Shown: positions 46,806-57,000 of the stretch, one piece after another
Layout: each line of letters starts with the position of its first letter
Numbering within the stretch: position 1 is the stretch's first letter
DNA from: Cryptomeria japonica
Taxonomy: Eukaryota > Streptophyta > Pinopsida > Cupressales > Cupressaceae
Direction of reading: 5' to 3'
Assembly: GCF_030272615.1 (NCBI RefSeq)
Contig: NC_081405.1
Coordinates: 569,779,095 to 569,843,094, forward strand
DNA: 64,000 bases
Translations under genes and position numbers: made by a program
Notes under the pieces: model-generated
The model's input: the letters and a program-made list of their open reading frames with translations, nothing else
The model's database searches: none
Told to the model about the DNA's origin: nothing

Positions 46806-48208
46806 TTGGAACCAAATGGGTATTTAGAAACAAACTCAATGAAGATGGTAGGGTTGTCAGAAATAAAGCAAGACTAGTGTGTAAGGGATATTCTCAGAAA
46901 GAAGGAGTTGATTACAATGAAACCTTTGCACCAGTAGCCAGAATTGAGGTAGTTAGATTATTCTTGGCCTTTGCAGCTCACAAGGATTACAAAGCTTATC
47001 AAATGGATATCAAATGTGCATTTTTGAATGGAGATCTTGAAGAAGTCTACATTGAAGAACCTGATGGATTTTCTTTGATAGATGACAATAATATGGTTTG
47101 CAGATTAAGAAAAGCTCTGTATGGATTAAAACAAGCTCCAAGAGCTTGGTATGCAAGATTGGATAAGTATCTTTTAAAGATTGGTTTTACTAAAGGAAAT
47201 GCAGATAGCAATTTATATTACAAAGTAACTAATGATGACATCTTGATTATGGAAGTATTTGTTGATTATATAATCTTTGGAGGAGAAGATGGATTATGCA
47301 AAGAATTTTCTCTTCAAATGCAACATGAATTTGAAATGTCTATGATCGGAGAAATAAAATTCTTTTTAGGATTGCAGATTTTATAAACAGATAAAGGCAT
47401 ATTTTTGAGTCAATCTAAGTACTTGAAAGAACTACTTAAGAAATTTGGGATGGAATACTCTAAACCGGTAAGCACACCTATGACTACAAATGACAAATTA
47501 TCTCAAAGGGATGAATCTACACCTATTAATCCAACTAGATACAAATCTATGATAGGAAGATTACTATATTTGACACAAACCAGACCTGATATTATGAATA
47601 CAGTATGTATAGTTTCTAGATTTCAGAGTAATCCTAGGGAAAATCATGAATCAGCAGTAAAAAGGATTTTCTGGTACTTACAAGGAACAAATCTTGGATT
47701 ATGGTATCCTAAAGATGAAAATTTTGATCTATATGCATACATTGATGCAAATTGGGCAAGAGATGTGGATGATAGAAAAAGCACCACTGGAGGAGCATTC
47801 TTTCTTGGAAAGAGATTAGTTTCTTGGTTAAGTAAGAAACAGAGTTGTACATCTTTATCAACAGCAGAATCAGAATATGTTGCAGCAACAACAAACTGTA
47901 CACAGGTACTTTGGCTTAAGCAAATGTTGAAAGACATAAAGGTAAAATGCAAGGAACCTATTACTATATATTGTGATAACACTGCAGCAATTAATATATC
48001 TAAGAATCCAGTATTACATTCTAAAACAAAACATGTTTCTATTAAATTGAATTTTCTAAGGGAAAAAGTTGAAGAAAAGGAGATAAAACTAGTTTATGTG
48101 AATACTAAAGAACAGCTTGCAAATATTTTCACAAAACCGTTGCCTAAGGAAACTTTTGAGTATCTTAGAGATCAGCTCGGAGTCTTACCTCCATCGGTAG
48201 AGACTTAG
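46806..48208 (+). pseudogene. Reverse transcriptase and RNase H of element C
   Basis: RT motifs: [51 protein letters not shown] and [14 protein letters not shown]. The active-site box reads FVDYIIFG, where YVDDIIFG is usual, so the second catalytic Asp is Tyr. A TAA at 47384-47386 splits RT from its end (SKYLKELLKKFGM). RNase H follows with YIDANWARDVDDRKSTTGGAFFL, SLSTAESEYVAA and IYCDNTAAINISKNPV. The frame ends at 48208 with the usual copia C-terminus (EQLANIFTKPLP). Confidence 0.95.
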
Positions 48209-48553
48209 ACAATTGATGATTGTCATCAACTGGCAGAGTTAAATGGACAAATCTTTTTCCGGTATTTGATGAGGAAGCTACCTCCCAGGGGGAGTAGTTG
48301 GTATATTGACTTGGTTGGTATTGTGTATTAACTTGACTTTTTGTGACTTTGGCATTTGGTGTCAAAGGGGGAGATATATATGGAAAAACATTGGGGAGAG
48401 ATGTATGAAAAATGCATTATCTTTTTGAGGAGAGATTGGTATAAACACATATTACTCCTAGGGGGAGAATTGGTTTTTGTACTTGGCATTTCTTGTTTAG
48501 GCACTTTGATGGTTTTTCCATCTTGTGTTGCCATCAATGCCAAAGGGGGAGAT
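48209..48553 (+). other. 3' untranslated region and polypurine tract of C
   Basis: There is no gene. Purine tracts CAAAGGGGGAGAT occur twice, near 48363-48375 and at 48541-48553; the second abuts the 3' LTR and is the working tract. AGGGGGAG words recur at about 48289 and 48459. Confidence 0.8.
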
Positions 48554-49611
48554 TGTTGGTATTTTGGTATGGTTTTGTCATTGATGTCAACACTTGCTAA
48601 ATACACCTACTTTGGAGATCCAACAACATTCACCGGCAAACAGTAAACTGTGCAAACAGTTACCAGTATATAGTCAACCGACAGGATATAATGTTCACCG
48701 GTACCTGAAATGACATAGAAGACACTCGATAATGTCGAAGACATCATGTGGACACTTTACTTTGAAGTAATAATCATTGGTATATTCTTATTTGCATATT
48801 TGCTTTTACTGGCAAATAGGTCCAGGTTATCTAGGGTTACACCGGCAGGTTTATCTTTTCCAGATCAGCATGGCATGCTATGGAGATGATTTATTATTGT
48901 TGTAAATGCATCAAGCCAACATGTTCAATTGGTTATTGCATCAGATATTGTATTATTTGTAAAATATTTTTATTGTAATATCTTGTAGAGCCGACCTACT
49001 AAAATTGGTCTTAGGGTATGGTATAAATGTAAGATCTTATTTGTAAGATCAAGTGTGGAATGCAAAAAAGATTTAAGGAAAGGTATATGCGAGATCAAAT
49101 AGAGATATACATGAAGACATCATTTGAAGGTGAAGTTAGGTTTTTGTAGAAGCATATCAACATTACACCGGTACTGAATTGAGCATATGAAGATGCTATT
49201 TTGTGCAGTACATTCTCATTGGATTTAACCATCCAACTATAGTCAGTGTGACTCCCATTTGTGATTGAGCAGTGAGCTCTAGGTTGTTGGCCTTTCTACA
49301 TGTGCAGACCCCTCTTTGTACACTTACTATCTGCAGTAGTATCATTTGATTGTGGGTAAGGTTTCCCACCATGGTTTTTCCCCTTACAGGGTTTCCACGT
49401 ACAAATATTGGTGTCATGTGTTGTGGATGACTTTGTGCTTATGTTTCATGCATTAATTCTTACCGGTAGTATAATTTTCTGTTAACACTGTTTACCAGCA
49501 TACTTAACTATCTTACCAATATTAAGCATTAAGTTGGTTAATAAGTTTTTGGTTTGAATTTATTAGACAACTGATTCACCCCCCCCCTCTCAGTTGTCTC
49601 TAGGACCTACA
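48554..49611 (+). repeat. 3' LTR of element C
   Basis: It starts TGTTGGTATTTTGG and ends GACCTACA. Compared with the 5' copy, many CCGG words are changed to CCAG, CTGG or TCGG. The C run near the 3' end is 9 rather than 12. Confidence 0.93.
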
Positions 49612-50268
49612 GCTAGAACACCTTCTATACATCTCCAAGATAGCTCCAAAAGTTACCACACACTATCAAATAGACCCAAACCCCTTATGTTATCCTTAAA
49701 TGATTATATAGTTAATGTACGACAATTATAATTTTCAAAAACTTCAATTTTGAACACCAAATATACTTACAAATGATCAACATGGCAAGATATGATATCA
49801 AAAACTCTAAATCAACTATCCACATCACTCTACCAATTGGAAAGTTGAGGAATACACCACATCCCTCCACACCACTACACTGTAACTACTCGGACTATAT
49901 ATCACTTCATCACATGAAAGATAAGATATAAAGGGGATACTCATCCATAATAATTTCTCTGAAATCACATAACCATCTAATACATATACATCATAGACCG
50001 GACCAAAAAGCTTGGCAAGCTGTATACTGGAACAATCAGACTTAACTAAAACATTATATTGGTTCACATAGAATACCAATATAGCTTCAAAAATACTATA
50101 CCATATCACAATATGTCATTACAGACATCTATAAACATACTACATACAACTGAACATCTATTGCATGACCATATACCAACAACACATTATAGAACTACTC
50201 TAAGACCTAGTGTACAACAAATTCTCATCTAGACTTTATCTGGATAATTGAGTTGGACATCAATGACA
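49612..50268 (-). repeat. 5' LTR of Y, outer part
   Basis: It continues 42323-43007 after the insertion of C. On the - strand the LTR would start TGTCATTGATGTCC, the same TTGTCATTGATGTC motif that lies near the start of the other copia LTRs. The joined LTR is about 1.34 kb. The outer target duplication could not be checked because the other LTR is not recognised. Confidence 0.6.
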
Positions 50269-51188
50269 ACCTAAACTCATTTTTGTAGCACTTATAATAG
50301 TAATAGATTCATGTTTTATTTTTTGTTTTATAAATATTTTCAATTTTTTTATAATTTAAATAAGAACCTTCACTTTAATTGAGACTAAAACAAAAATCAT
50401 TTATGTTATTATTAAATAAATTACTTAAGAAATAGGCTTCTTATGTATTGACTCATCATGTACCCTAAGGGGAATAGATGCACTAATAGAATCCATATAA
50501 TTCATTTAATCTTCTCATCTGATGAAGATAGAAGAAGAGTTTCACCCAGTCTGTTCTTGATGTTCTCACTAGATAGACATTTGGTATTATTGTATTAATG
50601 TGGATTGCTTGATCACATCAACCTCATAATAGTATAAGTATGTGATAAGTTCTTGAAATGGTAGCATGAATTTGGCATAAGGATGTTGTTTTATTAGATG
50701 AAGGAAAAGACATCTTCTTTACGGGTTTTTTTGTTAATGAAATGAGGGATAGGATGTTAAGATGATGGATCACTAAGATTTGCTGAGAGGATATGCAAAG
50801 TTTATTGTGTTGCATTATGAAAATTATCACAAGGGACAAAAAATAGATTGGAAAGTGTTCATGGATGCAAGAGCTAGGTTTCCTCACATGTGGTAGAGGT
50901 AGGGCACTGACTATGCTAGGACATGTGTAAGAAGACTAATGAATACATGTGTGAAAAGATTCTGCTCACACGTGAGGAAAGGTACATGAATAAGGTAAAA
51001 GCATGAGAGGATTTTAATATTGTATGCTTGAATGCTCACACATATGTTAGCAAGGGTGCAAGTTGAGGTGTCTTTCTCATAGATGTGAGAGATAAAGGGG
51101 ATCTAGAAACTTGTCACATGATGGAAAGTTTGGAGTTTTTGAGATTAATGAAGCTGAATTAATTAATCGGTCAAAATTATGAGTGTAT

Positions 51189-51190
<2 letters not shown>
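50269..51190. other. Unassigned sequence
   Basis: AT-rich, with no supported gene. A few purine-rich stretches (50680-51100) are open on one strand only by composition. Confidence 0.5.

Positions 51191-51264
<74 letters not shown>
51191..51264. repeat. (GA)37 microsatellite
   Basis: An uninterrupted run of 37 GA dinucleotides. GA runs of this length can bind GAGA-binding proteins in plants, but the run is not near a convincing gene start. Confidence 0.98.
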
Positions 51265-51267
<3 letters not shown>

Positions 51268-51270
51268 TGA

Positions 51271-51425
51271 TCAATTGACCTTAGAGAAGAAGGGGAAGAT
51301 TAATTAATCAAATAATGAGTCGTCTAAATAATTTGATAAGAGAGGAGAGACTGAATTTAATTAATTAATCTTAGAGAAGAAGTGGGAGATTAACTAATTA
51401 AATAATGAGTCATCTAAATAATTAT
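51271..51425. repeat. 90-bp tandem duplication
   Basis: CTTAGAGAAGAAGGGGAAGA at about 51280 and CTTAGAGAAGAAGTGGGAGA at about 51370 start two copies that share ATTAATTAATCAAATAATGA and GTCTAAATAATT words. Confidence 0.8.
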
Positions 51426-51839
51426 GACAATAGATATTAATTTAATTAGTCACAAATATGTGAAAAAAATGAATAATAAGGATATCTAATTTATTTATTT
51501 GATAATATGAGAGAAAAGTAAGTGATGAACTCCACCATGTTTCAATAGCCTAATATATTTTTCTAAATAACCCTGATAATTGAATGAAATCTTGAGCAAT
51601 CTTTTTTATTGAAGTGAATCTCAAATAAAACTATAATTATATTATATATATTTTGATCCACAAACACTATAAATATCAGTAAGTGTTCCTTTCAAATGTT
51701 CCAACTATTTAAAAAACTCACCATGGTAGTATATATAACACTCTACCTGCAGAGCCAAAACAATAAGTACAATAAGTTTTCTAAACTCTGAGGTGAGAAA
51801 AGAGCAGCCCTTAAGAAATGGATTGTTGAATATATATTG

Positions 51840-51953
51840 CATACATAGTAATATATATCAACATTCAGAAAGCTATATATTTCGAGTCTTGATTATGTTA
51901 CATACATAGTAATAGATATCAACATTCAGAAAGCTATATATTTCGAGACTTGA
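51840..51953. repeat. 61-bp tandem duplication
   Basis: CATACATAGTAATA, ATCAACATTCAGAAAGC and TATATATTTCGAG recur at an offset of 61 bp. It is nearly identical, so probably recent. It lies downstream of the small candidate gene. Confidence 0.9.
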
Positions 51954-52234
51954 GAATTTTTAAGCTGAAAAGGGGCTTCCTGTTTTAGATGAATAACTCA
52001 TACACGTCTGCCCACATATTCAAAAGAAAACATTTCCAAACAGGAGAAATAACACAAATTATATACATATAGATCTCTAAAGTTTTAGACAACAACTAGA
52101 GAGCCAGCTATTATTTACTCTTTATACATGATGGGAAGAACCATTTGAACAATTCCTGCCTTCCAATCTTTGTTTCAATACCAGAGCTTTTGTTCTTCAT
52201 CTTCAAGATAAAATAAACATCAATACCAAAAGGG

Positions 52235-52468
52235 CTAATCTGCAATGGCCTTCATACCCAATGGAGACTTCCATGTTGAATCTTGGTTGCACTTTACATG
52301 GTACGAAACTTTCTTGAAAGACATTATTCTCTGCAAAGGATTCTGTGCTTCTAATATGATCGATTGATCTTCTTCCTTTATTTTCACAACCTGGTTGTGA
52401 ACGACACAAGAGTTCAAATATAATTTCTGATGAGAAACCTCTGTACCAGAAGATCCTAGAGACGCCAT
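52235..52468 (-). CDS. Candidate small host gene, 77 residues, unknown function
   Basis: An ATG in good plant context (GGATGGCGTC) opens a 77-codon frame that begins MASLGSSGTEVSHQKLYL and ends SPLGMKAIAD before TAG. No signal peptide, membrane helix or known motif is visible. A TATA box lies about 95 bp upstream at 52561-52567 on the same strand, giving a plausible 60-70 nt leader. The downstream sequence (51960-52234) is an AT-rich 3' UTR-like region with an AATAAT signal near 52110. The surrounding 1.5 kb lacks transposon features. The protein is not recognised. It may be a small gene, a first exon or a truncated gene. Confidence 0.45.
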   Translation of the reverse strand: MASLGSSGTEVSHQKLYLNSCVVHNQVVKIKEEDQSIILEAQNPLQRIMSFKKVSYHVKCNQDSTWKSPLGMKAIAD

Positions 52469-52560
52469 CCTTCTTTTCTTATGAAAACCTTCTGATTTCT
52501 ACGCCAGACTTATAATCCAAATCCTGTGATATTGAACAAGATTTTGTGTCATATGACATG

Positions 52561-52567
52561 ATTTATA
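52561..52567 (-). promoter_or_regulatory. TATA box of the small candidate gene
   Basis: GGCTATAAATCATG on the - strand, 93-99 bp before the ATG at 52468. Spacing is normal for a plant core promoter; activity is inferred. Confidence 0.5.
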
Positions 52568-53381
52568 GCCTTCAAAAAGTAGTACTGTAATGATAAACTA
52601 TCTTTCAGGTAGGCAAACAAAGAATGGCGTGGCAGTGAATAACTTGCAGCTCTAAGTGGAAGGATAATGACATAAGTTTCAGACGTCGAAGTAATGCCCA
52701 ACAATAAATTAATAGATTAGGTGCCAATGAATTTGTGAGACGTAGCACTTGAAATGACTTCCATTAGAGGTGTAATGTGCACACGGCAAATCGTAATACG
52801 TGGATTTTCTATAAATGACTATATAATTACAATACGCAAAACGTGGCATTTGGACTTCCGTGTGGAGATAAATGTTTGGCTGAACGTCTTCTCAAATCTA
52901 ATTTATATCTTGTAAGAAAAGAAGAAAATGTATGAATCGCAATTTATTTATTTTTTAAATTTGCCAGCAATGTAATTTCCACTGGCCATGTTCCCTAATG
53001 CAAGGAGCAAACTCTATTCTCCACGTATTTGAAATTAATAATCATTTCAAACGTCTAGTTTTTATTTATTTATTGTGCTGAGTCATTTCTAACTTTTGAT
53101 AGAATAGATTCTTCATTAATTTTTTGGGAATTAGAAAAATGTTGAGAATTCGTACATTAAAAATAATGTTTTCAAATATGTGACATTTAGTTTTATTTGT
53201 AGAAGTAAATTAATGATAATTATGTGGAGAGGCATGGGTGATTGAAAATAGATGTCAATAAAATTCAATTTTTACGAGAAAAATATAAGATTGCAATATT
53301 TGTTTTCACTATGTTTAACTCCTCAACTCTCACATCACTCATTAGTAACATAAGAAAAGCGTTAATAGATTATGCCAAAAA
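52568..53381. other. Upstream region of the small gene, otherwise empty
   Basis: No gene or repeat seen. ACACGGCAAATCG, TACGTGG and CCACGTATT lie at 52775-53030; the ACGTG cores could be G-box-like elements but may be chance. Confidence 0.4.
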
Positions 53382-54281
53382 ATGACAAGAGGTGAGAATG
53401 GCAGTAAAGGCAATAGGGTTTCGTCTGCAGAGGCAAACAATGAGGATGCAAATGAAACAAATGGTGGAGTGGTTGAGGGGGAGCTATTTCCCTTTGGTCT
53501 AGTTCTCTCTCTTGAATCATGGGTGTCTCTTCCTTCAAGAGATGGGTTTTGTCACTACATTATGTGGTTTGAGCCTCCTCTGGTAGTTTAAGATATTTCT
53601 GCAAGAGGAGTTGGTGAATTTTATGAGGTTTCTTCTTACTATTGTTTGGTGAGTTCTTTGGTTGTGCATTTCCCTTCTACTTCAACCTTTATTTATTGGG
53701 GTTCGGTTGTGGGTGCTACTCTGTTGGCTATTGGTGGGAAGTTTGTTGCAAGTAAACTTATTACCTCTTTTGTTGCCAGATATGTTGTTGCTCTTGTTCT
53801 TAATGCAAAGGAGGAAGATTTGGTGGGTGCAGAGGGAGGTCGGGTCTTCTATGTTCTTTTGGAGATTGTTAGTGGCTTCTTTGTGGCTGCAAAGGGTCCA
53901 AGTTTTAGTGGTAGTGGTTTAGATGGTTAGAGATCCTAGTTTGGAGGTGCTTGTGCTCTTTTCTCCATGATGTTTCTTGGGCCTTTGCTCATTGTGGGCT
54001 AGATTTTTTGATGGTTCTTCTCTAGGGTGCTACCCCTTTTCCCGTATTGTTTAGAGAGGTTGAGGCTTTATCTATCTTTTTTAGGGCTTGCATTTTTCTC
54101 AGTTTATGGTTCATTTGTTTTTGTGTTTCTTATCTTCTCTTTACTTGTTGAAGTCAAGATGTTGCTACTATTTTTCAAGGGCAAATCCTAGCTATTTGTT
54201 CTCCCATTTTTTGGTTAAGGTATGTTTCTTGTTTTAGGTTTGTCCTTGACCTTGTTGAAGCCTAGTGCTTTCAAAACTTAT
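53382..54281 (+). pseudogene. Unrecognised broken reading frame
   Basis: One frame runs from ATG 53382 (MTRGENGSKGNRVSSAEAN...) to 53930 with a single TAA at 53589-53591. It includes a hydrophobic part (GSVVGATLLAIGGKFVASKL, VARYVVALVLNA) that could cross a membrane. Coding-like hydrophobic sequence continues to the solo LTR. No family is recognised. The solo LTR interrupts whatever this was. Possible host gene remnant or unknown repeat. Confidence 0.35.
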
Positions 54282-55921
54282 TGTTAGACACTATGCACCA
54301 CTGAGACTAGGAGGGGGTGAATCAATAGTTCCCAAAGCATTTCCTTTTGGCTTTCCTTTATGAGCAACACCGGTTTGTGAATCAAGCACAAAGTAGACTT
54401 ATCGGTTAGTAATGAGACTAACTCAAATACACACACACACACACACACACAAGGAGACATCACATAACACCAGTATATACGAGGAAAACCCAACATGGGG
54501 AGAACCTCGGTGAGCAATGTTGTTGGAGACTACTGCTCCAATCCAACCTCACAGTAAAACACAGTTACAAAATTTAGGGCACCAACCCAAGGAGTAACAA
54601 CCCCTGACTTTTGGTTCTTCTCTCCAACTGATTGAAGGCTTCAACCGAGTTCACTCTCACTCTCTTCCTTAGATGCTCATTAAGCACTCGACTTATCTTG
54701 TTCTTACTTGCAGAAGTCTTCCACTTTGCAACAACACAATAGTCACCTCTTCAACAGCCCCATCTATCTCTCAGGCTCACGTATTTATAACCCAAACTTC
54801 CCACCAAAAGCCAATTCAAACTTGGCGCCTTAGGGTTTTCTCCACTCATCACGAGACACATTGAATCCAATCAAATCTGATTGAATCACAAATTAGAGAT
54901 GTCTATCTACACATATTTACAATTTACGTGCCTTCCAAAACACACCTTCTTCAGCAACCTACAATCAATCTTTCGGCTTTTCTCAGTCAATCGCCATAAA
55001 TGGCCCAGCTATCTCCTTCGCCTACTTCGATCTGCACAATCAATCTATCCTAGATCTCAAGCCACACAACCCTGTAACTCTACCTCGAGCTTTGCATTCA
55101 CCATTAATTTTGGACCAATCACAACTACCTCACCAACCTTACTTCACCGAGCTGTGCAAGTTTCATTGGCCACTTTATGCACATTTTCTATTTCATCCTT
55201 ATGTGGCATCATTGTCGGTATCCACCTCATCACATTATTTTGTCAGTTCATGCCTAGTCATCGAACACCCTCATAACTAGTTTCATCTACCGGTAAGCAA
55301 ACCCTACTGGCTTATGACACCTTGCCAGTTGTCCTTCTTGTTAGGACCTTGTCTATTCTATCAGTGTGACCCTCAAACCGGTCTTCAGACATGTCAATCC
55401 AATACACACAACTTTTCATCAGATAGGAGTCTTCTGCACCTGCACCTTGTCAATATTATCGGTGGGATTTCATACCGGTTACCACTCTTGATGTCATCAT
55501 GTCATAAACATTCAATGAGCTCCATCTTTATCAGGTGAGAACCTTATCTTCCTTGTCCCTTCTCTGATGTTTCACCAGTTGACATAACATGTCAACTATC
55601 ACCAATGCAGATTCTAGTTAATGTGTCTGCTAGAGGGCAACATGCTTTCCTTCGCATCGATGAGACACATTTATGACACCAAGTCATCAACTCCAATTAT
55701 TCTGCATCAACCTCTCTTCAGTATTCTGGTTCATTCTTCTCTTCTAGTGTACCAAGCAGTCTTCTGCCACTTCAGCATGACCAATGCTCACCATGTAGTC
55801 TCTTCACCTTGGTTGTATGTAACATCATATCGACAACTTCTTGTTCACTAGTTGACAACAATGTCAGTGATACCATTAACATCCTATACCGATTGACATC
55901 AATGACAACACAATGACAACA
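54282..55921 (-). mobile_element. Solo copia-type LTR (1640 bp)
   Basis: It is bounded by a perfect CTTAT duplication (54277-54281 and 55922-55926). On the - strand it starts TGTTGTCATTGTG and ends AGTGTCTAACA, with the TTGTCATTGATGTCAA motif, ACCGGT-type words and a CACCCCCTCCTAG tract just before the 3' end. These resemble C and A. There is no second LTR or internal sequence, so it arose by recombination between two LTRs. An (AC)11 run lies inside at 54429-54450. Confidence 0.9.
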
Positions 55922-55926
55922 CTTAT

Positions 55927-57000
55927 TAGTTCTTAAGTGGGCTCATGTTGGTTTTGTCTTAGTCTTTCTCCATCTGGCTGTTATGGAGATGGAACTTCCA
56001 CTATTGAGGTGGGGATTTTTATGGTGGCTATGGATTGGGGTTGACTCATAGTGCTACCTTATTCCTATTTCACACTTCCTATTGAGGTGGTGGTTTCTCT
56101 AATGGAGGTTGTGACTGGCCTCATGGAAAAGGTTGGAGGTGGCTCTATGAGGGATTCTCATATATGTCGCTGCTTGTATGTGTGGTTAGATCGTGTGCTA
56201 TTCTTATTGAGGTGGAGAGAATCTTTGCAGGAGTGGTTTGGACTTGCTAATTGCAAGTCTTTTTTGTTTGTTGTAGGTTCATTTTGGGAGACATTTTAAA
56301 ACCCATTGTGATGGTTTGGGGAGCTTATCAAAACCCTCTATTTCTTTTCATGCTCTTGTTAGTTTGGGAGGTTTAGGTTTGTCTAAATAGTTTTATTTGT
56401 AATATCTTTAGGTTTCTATAAGTAAAGGTTGTTATAGGATTGCTAAAACCATTTGTAGAGATTAAAAGGAATCCTAGAAAAGCCCTTGGAGGTTATGTAA
56501 TCCTTGTTAAAACCCATTTCTAAGGTTAAGGGTGCCTAGTATTAGCCTTTGCTTATCTGAGAAGTTTAGTCTGATGGCTTTAGCGTTTTAATTTTATATC
56601 CTATTCTTTATGCTTAGATTGTGTTGTTTGGTTGTGGGTTGGTTGCATGTTGCTTGAGTTATATTTTGTTGCAATTTTCTTTAGTGGGTAGATTGCAAAT
56701 CCCCACAAAATCTAAGGGTTTCATCTCCCTTCAAAACCTTCTATACAATTTTTTGGGTCCCCCTCAAAACCTATTTTTTCCTTAATCAGAAACATAAGAA
56801 AGGTGTTCTTTTTTTTCTTATATCTCTAATAAATAGAAAGACTTTTCTTAGTGTTATCATCATTAAAAGTGCAATAATTTGTTTTGTTGATAGTGAGAGT
56901 GAAGCTTTATAATTTCAGTTTTCTTTATTGAGTGCAATTCTTTAAAGTTGGATTTATTATCTTTATATTATGTTTTATTGAAAAGGAAAGGATAAGGATT
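55927..57000 (+). other. Continuation of the sequence split by the solo LTR
   Basis: The composition (GGTGG, TTGAGGTGG and TTTTGG words) matches 53640-54270. The open frame 56051-56299 (MLPYSYFTLPIEVV...) has no recognised domain. AAAACCC(A/T)TTTC words recur. Probably the far part of the same unknown unit. Confidence 0.35.

Larger units (their letters stand above)
43008..49611 (+). mobile_element. Element C: Ty1/copia retrotransposon, structurally complete, inactivated
   Basis: LTRs of 1061 and 1058 bp (TGTTGGTATT...CCTACA), initiator-Met primer site, gag-pol in copia order and a polypurine tract (AAAGGGGGAGAT) are all present. GTTAG before and GCTAG after the element form a target duplication with one mismatch. 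The LTRs differ by about 6% over the first 430 bp, mostly transitions (by eye). The gag-pol frame is broken by four stops and two frame shifts. C sits inside the 5' LTR of Y. Confidence 0.95.

Noticed and set aside
47644-47982. - strand reading frame opposite C RNase H
   Set aside because: Shadow of a clear RT/RNase H domain.
51077-51274. Ser/Leu-repeat protein
   Set aside because: Translation of the (GA)n microsatellite.
54881-55276. 131-residue protein in the solo LTR
   Set aside because: Lies wholly within an LTR, has no recognised motif and no matching frame in related LTRs.
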